Source of the DNA: UBA2256 sp964453055
Lineage (GTDB): Bacteria; Spirochaetota; Spirochaetia; Treponematales; Rectinemataceae
NCBI GenBank assembly: GCA_964453055.1
Contig: CAYVOD010000014.1
Span: forward strand, 1-28,373
Direction: 5' to 3'
Length of the DNA: 28,373 bases
The notes below the pieces were generated by a model. The model saw only the letters and a list, made by a program, of their open reading frames with translations. It was not told where the DNA came from and made no database searches. Shown piece after piece: positions 8,546 through 14,985 of the stretch. Position numbers and translations under genes: made by a program. How positions within the stretch are numbered: the stretch's first letter is position 1; each line of letters opens with the position of its first letter.

Positions 8546-8551
8546 GGAGAG
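8546..8551 (+). promoter_or_regulatory. Ribosome binding site that fixes the aroF start
   Basis: GGAGAG lies six bases before the ATG at 8558. The alternative in-frame TTG at 8504 has no such site and would sit about five bases after the predicted transcription start. The ATG is therefore preferred. Confidence 0.6.
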
Positions 8552-8557
8552 AAATCA

Positions 8558-9559
8558 ATGAAAAACCTGAAGCTCGCGGCGGTTCGACCGGATTTAAGCC
8601 GCAGCGTCATAGACGTAAACGGCGTGAAACTCGGCGGCGAGTTTGTCGTAATCGCAGGCCCCTGTTCGGTAGAGTCCGAGGAACAGACCGTCAAGACCGC
8701 GGTGGCGGTGAAAAAGGCCGGCGCCAAGATGCTCCGGGGCGGGGCTTTCAAGCCCAGGACCTCTCCCTACGCCTTCCAGGGCCTGGGCCTCAAGGGTCTC
8801 AAGATCCTGGACAAGGCCAGAAAAGAAACCGGGCTCCCCATCGTGACCGAAGTTGTCGACACCAGGGACGTCTCCTGGGTAGGGGAATACGCCGACGTAC
8901 TCCAGATTGGGGCCAGGAATATGCAGAATTTCTCCCTCTTGAGGGAGGTGGGCAAGTCGGGAAAACCGATACTGCTCAAGCGCGGCATGTATTCCACCTT
9001 GGAAGAATGGCTGAACTGCGCCGAATATATTCTCGCCGAAGGAAACCCCAATGTCATTCTCTGCGAACGGGGCATCAGGACCTTCGAAACCTATACGAGG
9101 AACACCCTCGACCTCTCCATGATTCCGGCGGTGCGCACGGAAAGCCATCTGCCCATTCTTATCGACCCGAGCCACGGAACGGGCATCCTGAGCCTGATTG
9201 AACCCATGAGCCTGGCCGCCATGGTGGCGGGTGCCGACGGACTCGAAATCGAGGTGCATATCGACCCTTCCTGCGCCATGAGCGACAAGGATCAGCAGCT
9301 CTCGCCCGCCCAATTCGGGCGGCTCATGAAAAAGCTGGAAGCGACCCGGCTCTTTCTGCGGGAACTGGACGACAAGATCGACGCCGAAGGCGTGCCGGAC
9401 GGACTTGATGGCGTCGCTAGCCTTGGTGGCGTCGCTAGCCTTGGTGGCGTCGCTAGCCTTGGTGGCGTCGCTAGCCTTGATGGCGTCGCCGGCTCCTCTC
9501 CTCGAAGCATAGAGCCGGAAGACGCTGAGAACAACCATTTCAAGGACTCGGTGGACTGA
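8558..9559 (+). CDS. aroF: DAHP synthase (3-deoxy-7-phosphoheptulonate synthase), type I-beta/KDO8P-like
   Basis: Condenses PEP and erythrose-4-phosphate to DAHP, the first step of the shikimate pathway. The protein has 333 residues from the ATG with ribosome binding site GGAGAG. Family motifs are AGPCSVES (33-40), RGGAFKPRTSPYAFQGLG (60-77), ILLKRGM (138-144), LIDPSHGTG (201-209) and EVHIDPSCAMSDKDQQL (232-248). The core begins almost at once: there is no room for the ferredoxin-like regulatory domain of the Thermotoga enzyme or the chorismate mutase domain of the Bacillus one. The catalytic core ends near residue 273. A 60-residue tail follows, containing GVASLG repeats encoded by an 18-bp tandem repeat. 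The stop overlaps the aroB start by one base (TGATG). Confidence 0.95.
   Translation: MKNLKLAAVRPDLSRSVIDVNGVKLGGEFVVIAGPCSVESEEQTVKTAVAVKKAGAKMLRGGAFKPRTSPYAFQGLGLKGLKILDKARKETGLPIVTEVVDTRDVSWVGEYADVLQIGARNMQNFSLLREVGKSGKPILLKRGMYSTLEEWLNCAEYILAEGNPNVILCERGIRTFETYTRNTLDLSMIPAVRTESHLPILIDPSHGTGILSLIEPMSLAAMVAGADGLEIEVHIDPSCAMSDKDQQLSPAQFGRLMKKLEATRLFLRELDDKIDAEGVPDGLDGVASLGGVASLGGVASLGGVASLDGVAGSSPRSIEPEDAENNHFKDSVD
9410..9481 (+). repeat. 18-bp tandem repeat in the 3' end of aroF
   Basis: Four consecutive copies of GGCGTCGCTAGCCTTGGT start at 9410, 9428, 9446 and 9464. The first three are identical and the fourth differs at one base (GAT for GGT). Partial copies flank them: CTTGAT just before and GGCGTCGCC just after. 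The unit is a multiple of three and encodes GVASLG three times, then GVASLD, so copy-number changes keep the frame. The near-perfect identity suggests recent expansion by slippage. Confidence 0.97.
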
Positions 9560-10623
9560 TGGATTCACAGGTTCGGGTTAAAGACGAAATCAGCCCGCTT
9601 TTCTGCGGCCTGAGCGAAGTCGCACGGCAGCTTGATCCGGTCAAGACCTTAGTGGTGAGCGACGAAAGAATCTACAGGCTCCACGGGCATCATTTCTCCA
9701 CCTTTCCCAGCGCGCTCATTCCCGAAGGCGAAGCGTCCAAAAGCATCGAAGTCCTTCCCAGCCTCCTTGACAGCTTCGTCCAGCACAGGGTGGACCGCTC
9801 CTGGAGCGTCCTCGCCCTGGGCGGCGGCTCGGTCAGCGACACCGCGGGCTTCGCCGCCCACATCTGGATGCGGGGCATTGGGTTTTTCGGGGCGCCCACC
9901 ACGCTTCTCGCCATGTGCGACGCGTCCCTCGGAGGGAAAAACGGCCTCGACTATCGCGGGTATAAAAATGTCATAGGCGCTTTCCATTTTCCCAGAAAGC
10001 TTTTCTGCGACGTCGAGACGCTGCGGAGCCTGGAGCCGGGGCAATTCGCCTCGGGCATGGCCGAGGCGATCAAGCACGGCATCCTGGATGGGGATGAGCA
10101 CTTCGCTTGCCTGGAAGCTTACGCCAGAGAGCATGGCGGCGAAGGCGGCCTGAATTTCCGCCTCTGCCCCGCCGCAATCCTTGAGCGGATCGTCTATCTC
10201 TCGCAGCGGCTCAAGCTGAAGATCGTCGCCCAGGATCCGAAAGAATCGGGCAATCGCAGGCTGCTCAACCTGGGACATAGCTTCGGCCACGCCCTGGAAT
10301 CGGCAAGCGGCATGCCCCACGGCTTCGCCGTGTCCCTGGGCATCGCCCTCGCCTGTTCCTTCTCCCGCGCAAGAGGAAGGGTGAATGAGGAGGATATGCG
10401 CAGGATACTGGACCTCCTCGATCGCTGCGGCCTGCCGGTCGATATCAAAAAAATCGACCCGGACGGCTCCTTGAGAAAAAAAGCCTCCCAGCTCTTCTTC
10501 ATGGATAAAAAACGGGAGGGCGGAAATGTGCATTTCATCTTGCCTGAGGGGATCGGAGCGGTGAAGATCGAAAAAATTCCTATGGAGGAGCTTCTTTCCT
10601 TCTTTTTGGAGGATAGGCTATGA
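9559..10623 (+). CDS. aroB: 3-dehydroquinate synthase
   Basis: Converts DAHP to 3-dehydroquinate using NAD and a divalent metal. The 354-residue length is normal. NAD-binding and active-site motifs are GGGSVSDTAGFAA (88-100), GAPTTLLAMCDASLGGKNG (111-129) and YKNVIGAFHFP (135-145). Metal ligands expected from the family are E169 in GMAEAIKHG, H240 in NLGHSFGHALE and H254 in MPHG. Two common family residues differ: D replaces the usual G-D context in SVSD, and N replaces T in GGKNG. Neither is expected to abolish activity. The start overlaps the aroF stop by one base and the end overlaps aroC by four bases (ATGA), implying translational coupling. Confidence 0.96.
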   Translation: MDSQVRVKDEISPLFCGLSEVARQLDPVKTLVVSDERIYRLHGHHFSTFPSALIPEGEASKSIEVLPSLLDSFVQHRVDRSWSVLALGGGSVSDTAGFAAHIWMRGIGFFGAPTTLLAMCDASLGGKNGLDYRGYKNVIGAFHFPRKLFCDVETLRSLEPGQFASGMAEAIKHGILDGDEHFACLEAYAREHGGEGGLNFRLCPAAILERIVYLSQRLKLKIVAQDPKESGNRRLLNLGHSFGHALESASGMPHGFAVSLGIALACSFSRARGRVNEEDMRRILDLLDRCGLPVDIKKIDPDGSLRKKASQLFFMDKKREGGNVHFILPEGIGAVKIEKIPMEELLSFFLEDRL

Positions 10624-11633
10624 ACAGCTTCGGGAGACTTTTCAGGGTGGAGATTTTCGGCGAATCCCACGGCCCCGAGGTGGGGGTTTTGATCGATGGC
10701 TGCCCGCCTGGGCTGCCGATCTCGGCGGAGGATTTCGAAGCGGATATGGGCAGACGGAGAGCCGGGGCCACCGGGACGACACCGCGCAAGGAATCGGACC
10801 TGGTCGACATCCATTCGGGGGTGCACGCGGGTTACAGCACAGGCTCGCCGATTTCCCTCAGCATTCTCAACACGAACACCCGTTCCGCCGACTACGAGCA
10901 ATTTCGCTCCATACCCAGGCCCGGCCATGCGGATTTTACCAGCGCGAAAAAATACTCGGGCTTTTCCGACCCTAGGGGCTCGGGGCATTTTTCGGGGAGG
11001 GTGACGGCGGGACTTGTGGCCGCCGGCGTGATAGCGAAAAAGATCATCCCCTTCGCCCGGTTTAACATAGAGGTGCGCTCCGGCCGCGAAGGCAGGAGCC
11101 TGGAGGAGATGGTGGCCGAGGCCGCCGCCCGAGAGGATTCCGTTGGGGCGATAGTGGAGATTGGGGTGCGGGGGCTGCCGGTAGGACTCGGGGAGCCCTT
11201 CTTCGACGCCTGCGAAAGCGTCCTCGCCCATATTCTGTTCGCGGTGCCCGCGGTCCGGGCCTTAGAATTCGGGGACGGGTTCGCAGCGGCCGGGATGTTC
11301 GGATCGGAGCACAACGATCCCATCGTGGATGCTTCGGGAAAGACAAGCAAGAACGGCTCTGGAGGAATCAACGGAGGCATTAGCAACGGAAACGAGCTCC
11401 GGCTTCGGGTAGCTGTCAAGCCGGCCTCTTCCATCGCCCGGTCTCAGCGCAGTTTTGATTTTAACTCGAAGGCTATGACAGAATTGATCATCGAAGGCCG
11501 CCACGACGCCTGCATCGCCCTGAGGAGCGCCGTGGTGCTCGAGGCGGCGACGGCCATCGGCCTGGCCGATCTTTATCTTTGCGATCGCGGTTTATACGCG
11601 CGCGGCAGCGAAAACCCATGGAGGAAATCATGA
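10620..11633 (+). CDS. aroC: Chorismate synthase
   Basis: Turns 5-enolpyruvylshikimate-3-phosphate into chorismate with reduced FMN. The protein has 337 residues, slightly shorter than the usual 350-390. The N-terminal signature reads FGRLFRVEIFGESHGPEVG. RPGHAD lies near residues 100-105, a HFSGRVTAG stretch near 121-129 corresponds to the family's SxRETA region, and IEGRHD is near the C-terminus. The ATG at 10620 has GGAGG seven bases upstream and shares ATGA with the aroB stop. It is in the middle of the aro operon, although the enzyme that supplies its substrate (aroA) is encoded convergently 2 kb downstream. Confidence 0.95.
   Translation: MNSFGRLFRVEIFGESHGPEVGVLIDGCPPGLPISAEDFEADMGRRRAGATGTTPRKESDLVDIHSGVHAGYSTGSPISLSILNTNTRSADYEQFRSIPRPGHADFTSAKKYSGFSDPRGSGHFSGRVTAGLVAAGVIAKKIIPFARFNIEVRSGREGRSLEEMVAEAAAREDSVGAIVEIGVRGLPVGLGEPFFDACESVLAHILFAVPAVRALEFGDGFAAAGMFGSEHNDPIVDASGKTSKNGSGGINGGISNGNELRLRVAVKPASSIARSQRSFDFNSKAMTELIIEGRHDACIALRSAVVLEAATAIGLADLYLCDRGLYARGSENPWRKS
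11620..11624 (+). promoter_or_regulatory. Ribosome binding site that fixes the pheA start
   Basis: GGAGG lies five bases before the ATG at 11630, which shares ATGA with the aroC stop. In-frame upstream candidates (TTG 11579, ATG 11618) lie inside aroC and have no comparable site. The start at 11630 also gives the normal chorismate mutase N-terminus. Confidence 0.7.
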
Positions 11634-12685
11634 CCCTCGAGGATCTGAGGCTGGACATCGACAAGATCGATATGAAAATCACGTCGCTTCTCAACCAGCG
11701 CATCGAAAAAGCCCTGCTCACCAAGAAGCTCAAGAAAAACATCGAGGATACGGGCCGGGAAAAGCTGGTTCTCGACAAAATCAGAAACTCGAGCAATTGC
11801 CTTCTGGATCCCGGATTCGCCGAGGGCTTGTACAAGACCATCATCGGCGAGACTAAAAGGATCCAGGCTACCGATCAGCGAACCATCGGATTCCAGGGGG
11901 AGCATGGCGCTTATAGCGAGGTGGCCGCTCGCGCGCTCTACCCGAGCGGAGCGATGATTCCCTGCAGGGAATTTACCGATGTGTTCGACATGATCGAAGA
12001 GGGTTTGATAGACTGCGGCATCGTGCCGGTGGAAAACACCCTCGGGGGCCTCGTCGGCCCGGTCAACTCCATCCTCATCTATACCCACCTTAAGATCATC
12101 GCAGCGATCGACATGCCCGTAAGGCACTGCCTTCTCTGCATTCCCGGCGCAGACCATCGCGAGCTCAGGCAGGTCTGGTCCCATACCCAAGCACTTTCCC
12201 AGTGCAGGAACTTCATCGCCCGCAACCGGCTCGAACCCCAGCAGCACTACGACACTGCGGGTTCGGCCCGGGATCTCGCGGAGCTGCGGCCGAAAGGAGT
12301 CGCGGCTATTGCCAGTAAGCTGTGCGCCGACCTGTATGGCCTCGAAATTATCAAGGAAGATATACAGGATTCCTCGCATAACAGGACCCGCTTTTTCGTC
12401 CTTTCTATGGACGGGGGCGACCAAGAGGGCGACCGATGCTCGGCGGTTTTCACCGCCGGCGACAAGGCAGGCTCGCTTTTCGCCGTGCTCAGCGTTTTCG
12501 CCAAGGCCTCAATTAACCTGACCAGAATCGAATCGGTACCCGACAAGCCCGGAACCTATGCGATCTTCATCGATTTCGAAGGCTCGATCAAAGATCCCAG
12601 AGTCCAGGCCGCCGTCGAGGCTGTCTCGGCCATGGCCGAGGATTTCAGGATACTCGGCTGCTACAGGGAAACGAGGATACAGTAA
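11630..12685 (+). CDS. pheA: Bifunctional chorismate mutase/prephenate dehydratase (P-protein)
   Basis: Makes prephenate from chorismate and then phenylpyruvate, the precursor of phenylalanine. It has 351 residues from the ATG at 11630. A helical AroQ-type chorismate mutase spans about 1-80 (LRLDIDKIDMKITSLLNQRI). The prephenate dehydratase domain spans about 84-262, with GFQGEHGAYSE (87-97), PVENT (133-137), SHTQAL (184-189) and the catalytic NRTRFF (251-256). An ACT domain follows (about 270-347), with GSLFAVLSVF (281-290) and INLTRIESVP (295-304). The E. coli phenylalanine-binding signatures GALV and ESRP read GSLF and ESVP here, so feedback behaviour may differ. The stop overlaps the tyrA start by one base (TAATG). 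Confidence 0.95.
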   Translation: MTLEDLRLDIDKIDMKITSLLNQRIEKALLTKKLKKNIEDTGREKLVLDKIRNSSNCLLDPGFAEGLYKTIIGETKRIQATDQRTIGFQGEHGAYSEVAARALYPSGAMIPCREFTDVFDMIEEGLIDCGIVPVENTLGGLVGPVNSILIYTHLKIIAAIDMPVRHCLLCIPGADHRELRQVWSHTQALSQCRNFIARNRLEPQQHYDTAGSARDLAELRPKGVAAIASKLCADLYGLEIIKEDIQDSSHNRTRFFVLSMDGGDQEGDRCSAVFTAGDKAGSLFAVLSVFAKASINLTRIESVPDKPGTYAIFIDFEGSIKDPRVQAAVEAVSAMAEDFRILGCYRETRIQ

Positions 12686-13461
12686 TGAGAATATTCATAC
12701 TCGGCACCGGCAAGATGGGCGCATGGCTCACCGAGGAACTTTGCTGGAACCACGAGGTCTGGGTCCATGACGCTGATCCGCACAAGATGAAGTACTTCAT
12801 GAAGGTGCATCGGATTCTCGACCTGGCCGAACTGGACGAGGTAAGGCCTGAGCTTTTTATCAATTCCGTAGCCCTGGGAAATACGACCAAGGCCTTCGAT
12901 GCCGTTCTCCCCCATATTCCCGAATCTTGCATTCTGGCCGACATATCCTCGGTAAAGAATGGGCTCCAGGACTATTATAACAGGCTAGGCAGACCCTTCG
13001 TCTCCAGCCATCCCATGTTCGGGCCCACCCTGGCGAACATCAGGGACCTGAGGGACGAGAGCGCGATCATCATCTCTGAATCCTGCGAAGAGGGCAAGGC
13101 GTTTTTCAGGGAATTCTACAGCAAGCTCTCTATCAAGATCTTCGAGTACAGCTTCGAGGAGCACGACAAGACTGTCGCGTACTCTCTGGCCACCCCTTTC
13201 GCCTCCAGCATGGTTTTCGCCGCCTGCATGCGGAAGCAGGAAGCGCCAGGAACCAACTTCAAGCGGCATATGGCCTCCGCGAAGGGGCTGCTCGCCGAGG
13301 ACGACAGGCTTCTGACAGAAATAATGTTCAACCAGTACACGATCAGGCAGCTGGAACTCATAAATTCGAAGCTGAGTTACCTCACTCATATAATCAGGCA
13401 GAGGGATTACGAAGAGATGAAAAAATTCCTGGACACCCTGCGAGAAAATATTGCCGACTAA
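12685..13461 (+). CDS. tyrA: Prephenate (or arogenate) dehydrogenase
   Basis: Oxidatively decarboxylates prephenate towards tyrosine using NAD(P). The protein has 258 residues and consists of the dehydrogenase domain only, with no chorismate mutase fusion and no C-terminal ACT domain. The nucleotide-binding loop is ILGTGKMG (5-12), with acidic residues D29/D31 near the end of the second strand, which leans towards NAD. The substrate motif SSHPMFGPT is at 107-115, with H109 as the expected active-site histidine, and EEHD is at 158-161. The histidines of the SHLPH segment in Aquifex-type enzymes are replaced by SLATPF (167-172). That variant resembles, as I recall, Bacteroidetes-type TyrA. GAGG lies eight bases before the ATG. 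It is the last gene of the aro operon. Confidence 0.9.
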   Translation: MRIFILGTGKMGAWLTEELCWNHEVWVHDADPHKMKYFMKVHRILDLAELDEVRPELFINSVALGNTTKAFDAVLPHIPESCILADISSVKNGLQDYYNRLGRPFVSSHPMFGPTLANIRDLRDESAIIISESCEEGKAFFREFYSKLSIKIFEYSFEEHDKTVAYSLATPFASSMVFAACMRKQEAPGTNFKRHMASAKGLLAEDDRLLTEIMFNQYTIRQLELINSKLSYLTHIIRQRDYEEMKKFLDTLRENIAD

Positions 13462-13505
13462 GGCTCGGGCGCCCAGGCAAAAGCCTAAACCTTTCTTCTC
13501 GAGCC
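13462..13505. terminator. Possible bidirectional terminator between tyrA and aroA
   Basis: The 48-base convergent gap contains nested inverted repeats. The outer stem is GGCTCG (13462-13467) with CGAGCC (13500-13505), and the inner stem is AGGC (13475-13478) with GCCT (13483-13486). A pyrimidine-rich CCTTTCTTCTC stretch lies on the plus-strand side. The stems are short and there is no clean T-tract, so termination efficiency is uncertain. Confidence 0.35.
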
Positions 13506-13509
13506 GCGC

Positions 13510-14799
13510 TTAGCCAAGGAGCAAATCCATATCGTGGAAAAATTCCGGCCAGGATTTAGCGACGCATTCTGCGCCGTCGATAGCCACAGGATGCTCTGAG
13601 GCCAGCGCGGCCACCGCCGCGGCCATGGCTATCCGATGGTCGCCCCAGGCCGCGACCCGGCCTCCCGATGGCTTGGAGCCGTGGATGCGCAGGATGTCCC
13701 CGCAAAGTTCCGACCGAATTCCGAGATTGCTCAGCATAGCCATGAGACTTGCGGCCCTGTCGCTTTCCTTGCCCCTGAGGCGGCTCACCCCTTTAAGCTC
13801 CGTTTCGCCCGGACATGCAGTGGCAAGCGCGGCAAGCGGGGGAAAAAGGTCAGGGCAATCGGTGGCGTCAAAGCTGAAAGGCTTGAGCGTCGCCCGACCC
13901 ACTATTAACCTGTCGCGCTGAAAGTCGAAGGGCGTACCAGCGGCCTTGGCCGCGTCCAGCACAGCCCTGTCCGGCTGCATGGAATTTCTTTCGAGCCCGC
14001 GGATCGAGAGTCCCTCGCCTGACGCGGCCAAGGCCGCTGCTACCACGAGAAATGCGGCGGAGCTCCAGTCGCCCTCCACCTCTAATGCCGAAGCTTTATA
14101 GACCTGCCCGCCGGGAATGCCGAAGCGACTGTAATCTTCGTTCCGCTCGATCCTTACGCCGAAAGCCCGGGCGGAATCGATCGTCAAGTCGAGGTATCCG
14201 CGGCTGACCGTTCCATTGACCAAGATCTCAGAATCCTCCCGAGCCAGAGGAAGGGCAAGCAGAAGGCCTGTCAGGAATTGGGAGCTGCCTCCGGCATTCA
14301 TCGAAAGGGATCCTCCCTTGAGTGGGCCGCGGATCGCGATGGGAGCCTTGCCCTCTTTGGCGAAGCAGCGCGCTCCGAGCGCCCTCAAAGGCTCCTCTAC
14401 CATCGACATAGGTCTCGCGCTTAGGGAACCTGAAGCCAAAAGCCGCGTATCTCTGGCCAAAAGGGCGGCGATTGGACTGAACATGCGCATGCATAACCCT
14501 GATTCACCGCAATCCAAGTCTATCGGCGCCTCCATTTCTTCATTAGAAAGCGGCGCGGCGGGATCCCCGAAAAGCGGAGATCCGGTGATTGATATCCACG
14601 CGCCGTCCCTATCTACGGCTGCTCCTAGCGCTCGAGCCACGTTCAGTGCCGAACTCGCGTCGTCGCAGAGGGATTTCGCACGGATCCGGCTTCGCCCGGA
14701 AGCGAGCACGGCGCAGGCTATCGCCCGCTGGCTAAGGCTTTTGGAGGGCGGCGCTTCTATGCTGCCCGCGAGAGCGGCTTTTTCTCGTACAAGTGTCAT
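13510..14799 (-). CDS. aroA: 3-phosphoshikimate 1-carboxyvinyltransferase (EPSP synthase)
   Basis: Joins PEP to shikimate-3-phosphate, giving the substrate of chorismate synthase. At 429 residues it has normal length. Motifs are APPSKSLSQRA (16-26), DCGESGLCMRMF (96-107), SARPMSMVEEPLRALGA, EGDWSSAAF, RGKESDRAASL and GDHRIAMA (386-393). The loop at 96-107 corresponds to GNAGTAMRP of E. coli. At the positions of T97 and P101, both linked to glyphosate sensitivity, it has L102 and M106. The gene faces the aro operon from the opposite strand with its own promoter. It completes the last steps to chorismate together with aroC. Confidence 0.95.
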   Translation of the reverse strand: MTLVREKAALAGSIEAPPSKSLSQRAIACAVLASGRSRIRAKSLCDDASSALNVARALGAAVDRDGAWISITGSPLFGDPAAPLSNEEMEAPIDLDCGESGLCMRMFSPIAALLARDTRLLASGSLSARPMSMVEEPLRALGARCFAKEGKAPIAIRGPLKGGSLSMNAGGSSQFLTGLLLALPLAREDSEILVNGTVSRGYLDLTIDSARAFGVRIERNEDYSRFGIPGGQVYKASALEVEGDWSSAAFLVVAAALAASGEGLSIRGLERNSMQPDRAVLDAAKAAGTPFDFQRDRLIVGRATLKPFSFDATDCPDLFPPLAALATACPGETELKGVSRLRGKESDRAASLMAMLSNLGIRSELCGDILRIHGSKPSGGRVAAWGDHRIAMAAAVAALASEHPVAIDGAECVAKSWPEFFHDMDLLLG

Positions 14800-14810
14800 A
14801 TGCTGGCGAG

Positions 14811-14818
14811 CCCTCCTT
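14811..14818 (-). promoter_or_regulatory. aroA ribosome binding site with long spacing
   Basis: The minus-strand AAGGAGGG is a strong match but ends 11 bases before the ATG at 14797-14799, longer than usual. No in-frame start codon lies closer, so the ATG is kept. Confidence 0.5.
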
Positions 14819-14831
14819 ATGGGAACATTCG

Positions 14832-14840
14832 TTTATACCA
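14832..14840 (-). promoter_or_regulatory. Extended -10 promoter of aroA
   Basis: The minus strand reads TGGTATAAA, an extended -10 element (TG-N-TATAAA) with the hexamer at 14832-14837. The -35 region, 17 bases upstream, is poor (TGGCCG), as is common for extended -10 promoters. Transcription would start near 14825, just ahead of the ribosome binding site at 14811-14818. Confidence 0.45.
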
Positions 14841-14915
14841 CGGAAGCGGGCTCACGGCCAGCATGCGGAGGGGCCGGCAGAGGCGGCTTGGCTGGCAGGT
14901 GATATGGGTAAAGCG

Positions 14916-14949
14916 AAAAAGGGCCGGCCGCGCTTCGCGCGGCCGGCCC
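14916..14949 (-). terminator. Strong intrinsic terminator of gdhA
   Basis: GGGCCGGCCGCGC (14921-14933) and GCGCGGCCGGCCC (14937-14949) form a perfect 13-bp, all-GC stem around a three-base loop. On the minus strand the stem is followed directly by TTTTT (14916-14920). It lies 36 bases after the gdhA stop. It also separates gdhA transcription from the aroA promoter. Confidence 0.92.
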
Positions 14950-14985
14950 GATCATTCCGCAATACGGATTTTTCGCTTCGCCTAC

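Noticed and set aside
8504..8557. Upstream TTG start for aroF adding 18 residues
   Set aside because: It falls within five bases of the predicted transcription start, runs through the leader hairpin and has no ribosome binding site.
8499..8557. T-box riboswitch or trp-like attenuator before aroF
   Set aside because: The leader is far too short for a T-box, and there is no terminator T-tract or aromatic-rich leader peptide.
9410..9490. Direct repeats considered as a CRISPR array or mobile-element end
   Set aside because: The copies are contiguous with no spacers and lie within a reading frame, so this is a minisatellite.
8594..9568. Long minus-strand open frame (324 codons) opposite aroF
   Set aside because: aroF on the plus strand has clear family motifs. 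The antisense frame shows none, and its KASDAT repeats are only the complement of the aroF repeat.
9649..11231. Long minus-strand frames opposite aroB and aroC
   Set aside because: These are antisense shadows caused by high GC at third positions. The plus-strand proteins carry all catalytic motifs.
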